Positions 20,079 through 28,762 of a DNA stretch of 32,149 nucleotides are shown in pieces. A program made the translations under genes and the position numbers. The notes beneath the pieces are model-generated. The model did no database searches, was not told the origin of the DNA, and was given only the letters and a program-made list of their open reading frames with translations. This DNA is from a candidate division Zixibacteria bacterium SM23_73_3 (GTDB lineage: Bacteria; Zixibacteria; MSB-5A5; SM1-73): positions 1-32,149 of the forward strand of contig LJUX01000013.1 in the NCBI GenBank assembly GCA_001304155.1, written 5' to 3'. Each line of letters opens with the position of its first letter. Position 1 is the first letter of the stretch.

Positions 20079-21485
20079 TTATCTGTAATATCTCACTGTA
20101 TAATTCAGCACCACCTCTTGATCTTTGTCTAATTGAATCTTAAACTCAATGGTGCTGGCGTCCTTCTTCTCATAGGAATGAGTGGACTCTCTTATCTCCC
20201 ACTCGGTGTAGGAATAAAGATGCTCCACCACTACAACCTCAACCGCTTCCTCCTTATGATTTCTCAGTTTGATCTGATATGATTCTTCGGTGATATCCTC
20301 TCTGATCGTTTTGAAATCGGTTTTTTGTCTTTCCCCTACAATATCAAATGCGTTCCCCAAAAAGACCCTTACCTTCTCGTTTTTGGGGGTATGATCGATC
20401 TTATCCTCTCCTACGAATTCCAAGGCTTTGTCCACGTCCTCTTTATACACCCGGATTTTCCCCTGCGGCAGCGGCATACCCAAACCCGCGCTTTCAGCAT
20501 TCTCAAACTCCAGCTCCACCCTGACCTTCTTTTCATCCCTGGCTCCGTCGTAGGTAAATATCTTCTTAACCGTTACCTCGGTGGATGGGAAAAGCGACAC
20601 CTGCTTTATCTCATTATCTTTGATAGTAGCTGGACGCAGAAGGGTATAGAGATGATATTCGAAAAACGCCTTTTCCTCGAACTGGGGCGCTCCAGCAGCC
20701 ATGTCTGCTATGTATCCTTTTGCTAAGCGGGGCGGAACTCTTTCCTCTCTTACCCGATGCACCTCCCCGGCGATCAGCTTCACCTTGGCCTCCTCGTAAG
20801 TGGCGCCGGAACGGTTGTCGATGGACACCCAGCCAGCCAGCTCCAGGTTCTCATCCCGTTGGTCCACCACCGCCACGTATTCGGCATGCCAGTTTATTCC
20901 ACCGGTTAAATAACTCACCTCTGCCTTTCTCTTTCCGCTCACCTGGCTATCCAAAAGCCACACCAAGGTGGGCTTGGTGATCAGACCCTCCGGCAGGGTG
21001 GGAAAATAAAGATCTCTCACCTCATCCAGTCTTACTATGCGAATAGCTCCATCCGGCTCCTGGAGGGTTACATTTTCGTTGGAATAAGACAGAAGCTGAC
21101 CCTTATATGATTTACCCTCCTCCTTGGGTCCTGCGGATTTGGCGAAAAGCTCGATCTCTTTGTCCACATATTTTTGCAATATCTTGGTAGAACTTACCAG
21201 ATCATATTGATAGTTCTGCTCCAGTATGCTCACCCGATCGGAAGCGTTAACCGGCTTGAAATGAACCGAGGTTGGATCTATCCGTGCGGCCACGTCGGTG
21301 AATTTAATTAAGCTTTTTCCTTTTTGAAATTCCAGTTCCCGCACGTCTTTGATAAGCCCTAAATCCTGGTTGTAAATGGTAACCGAAACCTTCCCATAAG
21401 CTGGCGAAGGTTTTCCTAAAAACCAACTGCCTAGGACAAAGACAAAACTTAAAACCACCAACCTGAAAAAAACTGAGTTTTTCAT
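20079..21485 (-). CDS. DUF4139-containing exported protein
   Basis: Signal peptide; VTIYNQDLGLIKDVRELEFQKGKSLIKFTDVAARIDPTSV; SYLTGGINWHAEYVAVVD; DUF4139-type organisation. Confidence 0.85.
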   Translation of the reverse strand: MKNSVFFRLVVLSFVFVLGSWFLGKPSPAYGKVSVTIYNQDLGLIKDVRELEFQKGKSLIKFTDVAARIDPTSVHFKPVNASDRVSILEQNYQYDLVSSTKILQKYVDKEIELFAKSAGPKEEGKSYKGQLLSYSNENVTLQEPDGAIRIVRLDEVRDLYFPTLPEGLITKPTLVWLLDSQVSGKRKAEVSYLTGGINWHAEYVAVVDQRDENLELAGWVSIDNRSGATYEEAKVKLIAGEVHRVREERVPPRLAKGYIADMAAGAPQFEEKAFFEYHLYTLLRPATIKDNEIKQVSLFPSTEVTVKKIFTYDGARDEKKVRVELEFENAESAGLGMPLPQGKIRVYKEDVDKALEFVGEDKIDHTPKNEKVRVFLGNAFDIVGERQKTDFKTIREDITEESYQIKLRNHKEEAVEVVVVEHLYSYTEWEIRESTHSYEKKDASTIEFKIQLDKDQEVVLNYTVRYYR

Positions 21486-21886
21486 TTCACTCACCACCTT
21501 AGGAAATTAAATGTTTTTTTGTGTTTCTGTAATCTTATACAAACCGGAAATGATTTTATTCCCATACTGTAATTTTTTGAAAGGCTGCCTTTTTGGTCTG
21601 AAATCATTTCTCATTATTTATGATTTTGAACCAAAAACCTAAAGAGAGTAGCAGATTCTTTATGTGGACATCAACATTCATAAGCACTGTTTCTCGGTAG
21701 CGGTCATAGACTAAAGAGACGATTTGGCTGTTCACCATCTGGTCAGTCACCGCTATCGTGAATAGCCGATAGGATATTTTAATCAATCTCCTTTAAAAAC
21801 GCAAGTGGTAATGAACGCTTGTTGTGGATGGAGATAGTTGGCCGATTCACCCGGAGGATCGGGTTGGATGAAGCCAGTCCCTACAG

Positions 21887-21958
21887 GTAGGGGGCGGATT
21901 TATCCGACCCGCCATAATGAGAATAGGCAAATCTAAGCCCGATAAATCGGGCAACTAC
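21887..21958. repeat. BIME-like pair: GTAG-stem-loop (21887-21913) and stem-loop-CTAC (21937-21958)
   Basis: GTAGGGGGCGGATTTATCCGACCCGCC...GCCCGATAAATCGGGCAACTAC. Confidence 0.7.
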
Positions 21959-21992
21959 AATCTAAGCAAACATTCATGTTTACCTCGAAAGT

Positions 21993-22586
21993 TTATTTCC
22001 GATATAACTTTTTCTCTCTTATGTATTCTTCAACTTTGTCGGGAACTAAATATTTGATGGTTCGTCCTTTTTTTACCCGTTCCCTTATTTGGCTGGAGGA
22101 GATGTCCATCCCGGTTATCCTGACAATTGTGCTTTTTTTCGCAAAATGATTTTTTGAATCAAATTCGTCAAAGCCCGGTCTGGTGGCGATTACAAACTTT
22201 GTTAATCCAAAGATCTTTTCCGGATCCTTCCAGGTGCATATCTCGTTCAGCACATCTGATCCGGTTAAAAAATAAATCTCTGAATCTGGGAATAGAATTT
22301 TCAACTGCCTCAACGTATCGATGGTATATGATACTCCTTTTCTTTTCAGTTCAGTGTCTGAGACTGAGAAGAAGGGGTTGTCCTTTAGGGCAAGCTTGGT
22401 CATACAGTATCTATCTTTGGCTGGGGAGAGCTTTCGCCGGGTCTTGTGAGGGGGGCTAAAGCAGGGAATGAAGATCACCTGATCTAATCCAAGCTTTTCC
22501 TTCACCTGCTCCGCCAGCACCAGATGTCCCAGATGAATGGGATCGAATGTCCCCCCTAAAATACCGATCTTTTTTGGCCGAACCAT
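21993..22586 (-). CDS. nadD: Nicotinate-nucleotide adenylyltransferase
   Basis: GILGGTFDPIHLGHLVLAEQ; ISSSQIRERVKKGRTIKYLVPDKVEEYI. Confidence 0.95.
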   Translation of the reverse strand: MVRPKKIGILGGTFDPIHLGHLVLAEQVKEKLGLDQVIFIPCFSPPHKTRRKLSPAKDRYCMTKLALKDNPFFSVSDTELKRKGVSYTIDTLRQLKILFPDSEIYFLTGSDVLNEICTWKDPEKIFGLTKFVIATRPGFDEFDSKNHFAKKSTIVRITGMDISSSQIRERVKKGRTIKYLVPDKVEEYIREKKLYRK

Positions 22587-22633
22587 CTCAAATTTTTCTC
22601 TTTAGGAAAAGACTTTCTTCTTTGTTATGATTT

Positions 22634-22659
22634 GGGCGATGACAGAGCATCGCCTCTAC
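22634..22659 (-). repeat. REP-like stem-loop
   Basis: GGGCGATGACAGAGCATCGCCTCTAC (reverse complement GTAGAGGCGATGCTCTGTCATCGCCC). Confidence 0.65.
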
Positions 22660-22681
22660 ATTCTTTTTTACCTCACCGCAT

Positions 22682-23476
22682 TTATCTTTCCTCGACGTCC
22701 TTCTTTTCTTCTATTCTTTTTAACCTTTTCTTTGCCTTCTTGGCTGACTTATCTTCGGGGAAATCTTGCAAGAATTTTTCGTATTCCACTTTGGCTTGAT
22801 CGTATTTTTTCCGCTTGTAAAAAACCTCCGCAATCTGGAACTGGGCCGGACCTACCCACTCGGTGTCGTGGTAATCATTCAAGACTTGCCTCAAATACAT
22901 CAAAGCGGAAGCATGATGTCCCATCCGATAGTAGAGATATCCGGCTTGGTAAGCCTTCTTGGCCAGCTTGGCTCTGCACTTAGTTAACAGTTCCCCAGCT
23001 TCTTCTCTCCGGTCGCTTTCCGGATAGTCATCTAAGAAGTTTCTCAGCTCATCTGTTGCCCTCCGGGTATGCTTTGGATCCAATTCTGCTTTAGGCGACA
23101 TCTTAAAGTCACTTTGGGCTATCATAAAGGCGGCATCATCGGCAAGCTGGCTGGTGGGATAGGAGGAGAGAAGTTTATTAAATTCTCCGATGGCTAAAGG
23201 ATATTCCTTTTGATTGAAATATGTCATTCCCAGAAGATACTGAGCGGAATCGATGAAGACCGCTCCCGGATAGTTGAAAATGAGTTTTCGAAGCTCCACC
23301 ACTGCCTCATCCCAGTGCTTTTCATCAAATTCCCTTTTAGCCACGGCATATTGATCTTCAGCATCCAGTACGACTTTAGGGGCTTTGGGGCCACAACCAA
23401 ATCCAAGCAGGAAAAACAATAAAACTATGTTGAGAAAAACGAAAAGCTTTGATTTTTTCTTCATGTCTCCACTCAA
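22682..23476 (-). CDS. bamD: Outer-membrane assembly lipoprotein BamD
   Basis: Lipobox LLGFGC; AVVELRKLIFNYPGAVFIDSAQYLLGMTYFNQKEYPLAIGEFNKLLSSYPTSQLADDA. Confidence 0.88.
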   Translation of the reverse strand: MSGDMKKKSKLFVFLNIVLLFFLLGFGCGPKAPKVVLDAEDQYAVAKREFDEKHWDEAVVELRKLIFNYPGAVFIDSAQYLLGMTYFNQKEYPLAIGEFNKLLSSYPTSQLADDAAFMIAQSDFKMSPKAELDPKHTRRATDELRNFLDDYPESDRREEAGELLTKCRAKLAKKAYQAGYLYYRMGHHASALMYLRQVLNDYHDTEWVGPAQFQIAEVFYKRKKYDQAKVEYEKFLQDFPEDKSAKKAKKRLKRIEEKKDVEER

Positions 23477-23489
23477 GAAAAGTTAATTT

Positions 23490-24200
23490 TCATCGGTTGG
23501 CAAAGAAAAGATAAATCAATCCTCCCACCACTGCCACCACCAAAGCCGGTTCAAGAAATCTGCTGTGTGGATCGTCCGGAAGAGATGGACTCAAAAAGGG
23601 ATAGGATGGATTGTTCACCGATTTTATCATACTCTTTTTTACCCAATCCGATCTTTCCTCCTTCCCTCTTTTGGTCCACAGCACCTTTCCGGTGACGTTA
23701 TCCTTTAGCCGAAACGACAAATTGAGCCAAGTTTTTCTGGTTACTAATCTGGCACCCAAAAAACCCTTTCTTTTGATTTGAGGATAATTCAGGCTCATCT
23801 CCATGATACGATAAAATAATGACTGAGATTCCGACAAATCATCGTTCGGTGCAGTTGGGTGCAGGGCCACCTGATAATTAGAAGACAGAAGATAAAAGAC
23901 AAGTTCATCTTCCAAAAGCCAATTAGCTGGATGTTCTCCCTCCGCTTTCAAAAGGAGCAACTTCGAATTAGCTGGAGGAAAATCATCGAAGGTGCGCCCC
24001 AGAACGGATCTTATGGACTCTCGCAAAAACTCCTCGTTGGAGGAAGGATTTTCCGGGGTTGCATTTTTGTTCTGGGCAAATCCGGCAAGCGGGATGAACG
24101 TTGTCGCGAAAACAACAAGCCAGGCCAGAATAACCTTTTTTAAAACCAGACGTATTTTAATTCCAATAGCAAAAAGTTTTTTAGCCTTTGGAACGATCAT
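23490..24200 (-). CDS. Hypothetical exported protein with C-terminal TM segment
   Basis: Signal peptide ending AGFAQ; C-terminal ALVVAVVGGLIYLFFANR; overlaps the upstream transglycosylase by 20 bp. Confidence 0.7.
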   Translation of the reverse strand: MIVPKAKKLFAIGIKIRLVLKKVILAWLVVFATTFIPLAGFAQNKNATPENPSSNEEFLRESIRSVLGRTFDDFPPANSKLLLLKAEGEHPANWLLEDELVFYLLSSNYQVALHPTAPNDDLSESQSLFYRIMEMSLNYPQIKRKGFLGARLVTRKTWLNLSFRLKDNVTGKVLWTKRGKEERSDWVKKSMIKSVNNPSYPFLSPSLPDDPHSRFLEPALVVAVVGGLIYLFFANR

Positions 24201-24846
24201 ATTTCTCTTCCAGTTCCTTATACTTTTTTAGCACTCTGCGGAGAAAATAGGTGGGGGGGTTCTGCCCCTCTTTCAGATGAAGTTTCAAAGCATTTTCTCC
24301 CAGGTTATATGCAATTATTGCCTTTTTCACATCCTTGAATTTAAGGATTAACTCGAAAAGATAAAGGGTCCCCAGTTGAATGTTAAAGGCTGGTTCAAAA
24401 AGAGATAGTTCCCCCTTCCAGTGCAGTCCCCTTCTCTGAGACAGCGCATGTCCCACCGAGGGCTTAACCTGCATCAACCCCAAAGCTCCCATCTCCGAGA
24501 TCTGTCCCTTACGGAAGGAACTTTCGGTTAAGATCAAAGCTAAAATCAAAAGAGGATCATAACCATATTTTTTGCTCTCATCATAAACAACTTGAGTTAG
24601 CTGTGCCACCTCCTGATCCTTGAAACCCACCTGAAACTCCTCGATGATGTCCAATATCTTTAGCTTTTCCTCTAATTCATTTATCTTAAGTTGTTGCTCT
24701 CTTAAGATGCCCTGGAGTTCAAATCTGTCTTGAACCAGATAGATAATCAGTGCGAACTGGCCAATGTAAAGCAGAACCAGAAGCGCGCTTATGAATTTGG
24801 AGACCAAGATACCGCTCTTTCTGATAAATTTTACTCCAAGTGCCAT
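24181..24846 (-). CDS. Lytic transglycosylase (SLT family), membrane-anchored
   Basis: N-terminal TM; ALILTESSFRKGQISEMGALGLMQVKPSVG; AIIAYNLGENAL. Confidence 0.9.
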   Translation of the reverse strand: MALGVKFIRKSGILVSKFISALLVLLYIGQFALIIYLVQDRFELQGILREQQLKINELEEKLKILDIIEEFQVGFKDQEVAQLTQVVYDESKKYGYDPLLILALILTESSFRKGQISEMGALGLMQVKPSVGHALSQRRGLHWKGELSLFEPAFNIQLGTLYLFELILKFKDVKKAIIAYNLGENALKLHLKEGQNPPTYFLRRVLKKYKELEEKYDRSKG

Positions 24847-24871
24847 ACCAACTCCTTTTTTTCACCTCTTA

Positions 24872-25726
24872 TCAAAACAAAACCTCTGCTTCGAAAGAAA
24901 ACTCAGATAGGGCTGAAGCTAAGTTGCTCTTTAGCCATTCTGAATACCTCTTTTCATGGTCTATCACGCCTTCATAGAAGCGCAAAGCCTGAGGAGACCT
25001 TCCTTCCAAAAGCGTGCTGATCTTCTTCCGCTTCCCTTTAATATAATTCATTTTGTCCAGATATACCTTCTTTATTTTCATCTTCTGCAATCTTTCAAAA
25101 AGTAACCTGATGGAGTTCATATTGTCGGAAAAGAAGGGCAGAATTGGCCCAAAAAATACAAAAGTGGGGATACCGTTCTCCTTCAGCTTTATCAATGCCT
25201 CAAACCGCCTCTCCAGAGTCGAAGCGCATGGTTCAAACATCTTCTGCACATTTGAATCAGGGCAGGTGATGGTGAAACCAACTTCTTTATCTTTTATCTT
25301 CTTCAGGACGTCTAAGTCTCTCAAGATCAGATCGGATTTGGTCTGGATAGAGACCGAAAAATCAAAGTTTGTCAGGATTTCAAGACATTTACGGGTTAGT
25401 TGATATTTTTCCTCCAGAGGTTGATAGGCATCTGTCACCGTGCTGACCATCACCACACCCGGCTTGGTTTTCCTAATCTGTTCCCGAAGACGATCGATTA
25501 TGTTTATCTTCACATCTACGAATTCGCCCCATTCCTCTTTGTGATTTGTATATTTTTTCATAAACTCAGCATAACAGTATACGCAGCCATGCTGACAACC
25601 AGTGTAAGGATTGAGGGCATAATCCACCCCCTCAATTCTTGATTTGACCAGCGCGTTTTTGCATTTTCCTTTTGTTATCTTCAATTGACTCCTGCTTGCA
25701 CTTTTGGAGGTCGGATATGTCCCCAA
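24872..25726 (-). CDS. Radical SAM protein, SPL (spore photoproduct lyase-like) family
   Basis: NPYTGCQHGCVYCYA (CX3CX2C cluster); SVSIQTKSDLILRDLDVL. Confidence 0.88.
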   Translation of the reverse strand: MGTYPTSKSASRSQLKITKGKCKNALVKSRIEGVDYALNPYTGCQHGCVYCYAEFMKKYTNHKEEWGEFVDVKINIIDRLREQIRKTKPGVVMVSTVTDAYQPLEEKYQLTRKCLEILTNFDFSVSIQTKSDLILRDLDVLKKIKDKEVGFTITCPDSNVQKMFEPCASTLERRFEALIKLKENGIPTFVFFGPILPFFSDNMNSIRLLFERLQKMKIKKVYLDKMNYIKGKRKKISTLLEGRSPQALRFYEGVIDHEKRYSEWLKSNLASALSEFSFEAEVLF

Positions 25727-25742
25727 ATGAGGACTATCCGAC
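25706..25742 (+). repeat. REP-like stem-loop, copy of 1801-1837, here with GGAG instead of GTAG
   Basis: GGAGGTCGGATATGTCCCCAAATGAGGACTATCCGAC. Confidence 0.7.
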
Positions 25743-25819
25743 TTCTTCCTACGAACTCAGGGTTTTCGACAACCTCTTGTGTTGAACGAAGTTTTAGGAA
25801 ATGTCATCACCATAAGGAA

Positions 25820-26644
25820 TCAGTTTTTTCGTCCATAGATAATGGACGAACCGCCAACGGCCGCCACTTTCGCTTCGTACTGCTGAACAGTACTTTCTAC
25901 GGCACCAGAGGCAATGTCCTTTTGTAACTTCTCACATCCCAACTCGATGTCGTCCTTCGTCAGCAGAGTGAAAGTAGAAATCCCGTCCCGGTAATTCTTA
26001 TCCAGATAGCGTTCTGGTGTCTCATGTGCAACTACGACATCATGATAACATATTTCAATGCCAATGTTTGAAAATCCAGTTCTTTCAAGCAGTGAGGCAA
26101 TCTCACCAACATCAGGAGTTCGTTTGATGTCCTTCTCAACGCCTTTCGGAAAGTAGTGATAAAACCAGAATGCCTGCATCTGTCTATGAGAACAGGAATG
26201 TATCACAATGTATGCATTTTTCCGAAGCACGCGACGGGCTTCCATTAAGAAGATTTCCTTCTTTTTGACATGATGGAGTACTTGAATGGCAAACGCTCCG
26301 TCAAACGTTTCTGAATTAAAAGGAAGATTTGTAACATCACCACAAATAAATTGCAACACAGGAGATTTAGCTTGCGCTCGCTCAATCATACTTATGGATA
26401 TATCTATACCCATAACACTTTTCGCTACTTGCTGCAGTGAAGCAGTGTAATTGCCGGTGCCGCAACCCAAGTCAAGGAGCACGGAGTCAGAGCTCACGTG
26501 AAGCAATCTAACCAACTTCTCCACAGTTTCAACATTAGCCGCCCTGCTTACATCGTAGATTCGGCTTATGTTGTCATAACCAATGGGACAATTATCTTTC
26601 ACCATGTAGCTACTCTTAGAGATAAATTTCGAGTTATCAACCAC
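25820..26644 (-). CDS. Class I SAM-dependent methyltransferase
   Basis: VLLDLGCGTGNYTASLQQVAKSVMGIDISISMIERA; FAIQVLHHV. Confidence 0.88.
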   Translation of the reverse strand: MVDNSKFISKSSYMVKDNCPIGYDNISRIYDVSRAANVETVEKLVRLLHVSSDSVLLDLGCGTGNYTASLQQVAKSVMGIDISISMIERAQAKSPVLQFICGDVTNLPFNSETFDGAFAIQVLHHVKKKEIFLMEARRVLRKNAYIVIHSCSHRQMQAFWFYHYFPKGVEKDIKRTPDVGEIASLLERTGFSNIGIEICYHDVVVAHETPERYLDKNYRDGISTFTLLTKDDIELGCEKLQKDIASGAVESTVQQYEAKVAAVGGSSIIYGRKN

Positions 26645-26679
26645 CCCACTAAAATCGGTGATGGTTGAACCACAAACTT

Positions 26680-28008
26680 TCAGATCTCTTCACCTATCAG
26701 ATCATAATCACACCAATCCACGATTTTCGCTTTAACAAACTGGCCTATCTTAGCACGATCACCTTTTACTAAAATCACCCCGTCCACCTCTGGCGCCTCG
26801 GCTTGACTTCTGCCGAGAAAGTAACCATTGCCTTCTTTCGATTTAGCGTCAATTAGAACGGTCAAAGTTTTTCCGATCTTTGCTTGATTTTTCTCAAAGA
26901 CTATCCTCTGCTGGGCAAGCATCAATTGGTCCAATCTTTCCTGCTTAAGCTTGAAAGAGAGTTGCCCTTTGAAGTTGAATGCTTTGGCACCTTCCTCCCT
27001 GGAGTAGGGGAAAGCGCCCAATTTGTCGAACCTGACCTCCTCCACGAATTTAAGCAATTCTTCAAAATGTTTATCTCTCTCTCCTGGAAAACCCACTATA
27101 AATGAGGTCCTCAAAGTTAAGTCAGGAATTTTTCCCCTCAATTTAAAGATAAGTTGCCTCACCTTTTTTTTAGTCACCCTCCGGTTCATCTGGCTCAAAA
27201 TCTCACCCGAGATATGTTGCAAAGGCAAATCCACATATTTGCACACTTTTGAATTTGAAGCTATCTGGTCTATCAGTTCAGCGGAAAAGTGCGCCGGATG
27301 AGTGTAAAGCAGACGAATCCACTTAAGCCCGGATATCTGTGAGAGAGAAGCAAGCAGTTGCGGCAGTCTTTTTTTCCCGTATAGATCGACTCCATACAGA
27401 GTGGTATCCTGGGCAACCAGATTTATCTCTTTGGCTCCATTTTCTACCAACTGTGAAGTTTCCTCTAAGATATCTTCAAGTCTTTTACTTCTGAATCCCC
27501 CTCTTATCATGGGGATGACGCAATAGCTACAAAGGTTATCACAACCATCCGCAATTTTTACGTAAGCGTAAGGGTATTTCGGTGCTGTTCTCTTTGTCTT
27601 TCCCACACCGTTATTTTTATCCGGTTGACTGACTTTAAATATTTTTTCTCCTTCCAAAACAGAAAGACATACTGAGTCCACCTTATCGATTTCGCTTATA
27701 CCAAAAAGGGCATCCAGTTCCGGGACTTTACTCCACAATTCCTCGCCGTAGCGCTGGGCTAAACACCCGCAGAGGATGATTTTTTTCTTTCTATCTTGAT
27801 TTTTCAAAGTGATTAAATTGAAGAGCTCCTCTATTGATTCCTCTTTGGCTGACTGGATGAAGCCACAGGTGTTCAAAATAAGAATATCTGCCCGGTTTTC
27901 ATCCTGGGTTATTTTGTATCCTCTCTTTAAGAGAAGGACCTCCATCCTCTCTCCATCCACCTCGTTTTTTGGACAGCCCAGACTTTCAAGGTAAACGGTT
28001 TTGCGCAT
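26680..28008 (-). CDS. rimO: Ribosomal protein S12 methylthiotransferase RimO
   Basis: ESLGCPKNEVDGERM; KIADGCDNLCSYCVIPMIRGGFRSK; VGFPGE; TRAM-like C-terminus. Confidence 0.94.
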   Translation of the reverse strand: MRKTVYLESLGCPKNEVDGERMEVLLLKRGYKITQDENRADILILNTCGFIQSAKEESIEELFNLITLKNQDRKKKIILCGCLAQRYGEELWSKVPELDALFGISEIDKVDSVCLSVLEGEKIFKVSQPDKNNGVGKTKRTAPKYPYAYVKIADGCDNLCSYCVIPMIRGGFRSKRLEDILEETSQLVENGAKEINLVAQDTTLYGVDLYGKKRLPQLLASLSQISGLKWIRLLYTHPAHFSAELIDQIASNSKVCKYVDLPLQHISGEILSQMNRRVTKKKVRQLIFKLRGKIPDLTLRTSFIVGFPGERDKHFEELLKFVEEVRFDKLGAFPYSREEGAKAFNFKGQLSFKLKQERLDQLMLAQQRIVFEKNQAKIGKTLTVLIDAKSKEGNGYFLGRSQAEAPEVDGVILVKGDRAKIGQFVKAKIVDWCDYDLIGEEI

Positions 28009-28104
28009 ATATTTGTTGTCCTTGCCAAAGGTAACTCAACAAGTTATCCAACATCCCTGTTAAGGGAGAAAATCCACCCCCTGATCTTTTTTTTGAATTT
28101 GACC

Positions 28105-28761
28105 CTATTCGCTCAGATCCAGTTCCTCCACCCCGGGTGGGGCTTGGAAGATAAATTCAGAGTCTTTGATTTTTCGGTTGGTTTTTATGTGGTGGAAGAT
28201 CAGAACAATTTCATTATCATTGGAATCTTTATATTTTAATTTCCTGGCTAAAAGATGTTTTTTGTCAACCCATATGGTCATTTTCTTTATGAAGACTTCG
28301 TCTTTTTTGGGAGACAGCACAAGTTTGAAACACTTGGTGCGGTCGATCTCCTCCTCCCCCTTCAGTCGAGGGATATACTCAGATCGAAAATTGGAAAGAT
28401 ATTGCAGGGGTTTAAACAGATTTTCAGATCGATCGACTAAGTTTTTGATCACCTGCTGGTTTTCCACCGAATAAGTCCAGACAAATTCTCCATCGCATAC
28501 GATGGTCTCCTCTTTTGTCTGAATCTTGAACTTATCCGGATTTTTCAAAACCATCTTGCCTTCGATCCTGTTTTCGGTCTCGAATATCTCTGAGCGGACC
28601 ATTTTGATAAATTCCATGGAGAGATTTTTAAGGGAACGGTATTTCTTCTCCACCTGCAAAGCCAGTTCATCAGCGGTGATGCTGGATGCATCTTGATCGG
28701 AGATGATCACGATAAAAGGAATTATCAAAAATGTTAGGATTATTATTCTGAGCTTTTTCAT
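28105..28761 (-). CDS. lolA: Outer-membrane lipoprotein carrier protein LolA
   Basis: Signal peptide MKKLRIIILTFLIIPFIVIIS; NLSMEFIKMVRS...EGKMVLKNPDKFKIQ...VCDGEFVWTYSVENQQVI; start 2 nt after the ftsK stop. Confidence 0.85.
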   Translation of the reverse strand: MKKLRIIILTFLIIPFIVIISDQDASSITADELALQVEKKYRSLKNLSMEFIKMVRSEIFETENRIEGKMVLKNPDKFKIQTKEETIVCDGEFVWTYSVENQQVIKNLVDRSENLFKPLQYLSNFRSEYIPRLKGEEEIDRTKCFKLVLSPKKDEVFIKKMTIWVDKKHLLARKLKYKDSNDNEIVLIFHHIKTNRKIKDSEFIFQAPPGVEELDLSE

Positions 28762-28762
28762 T

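Noticed and set aside
21604-21786. 60-aa minus ORF with TTG start
   Set aside because: Start codon is only 1 nt after the RBS-like AAAGGAG, sequence overlaps repeat-like DNA and I recognise no family.
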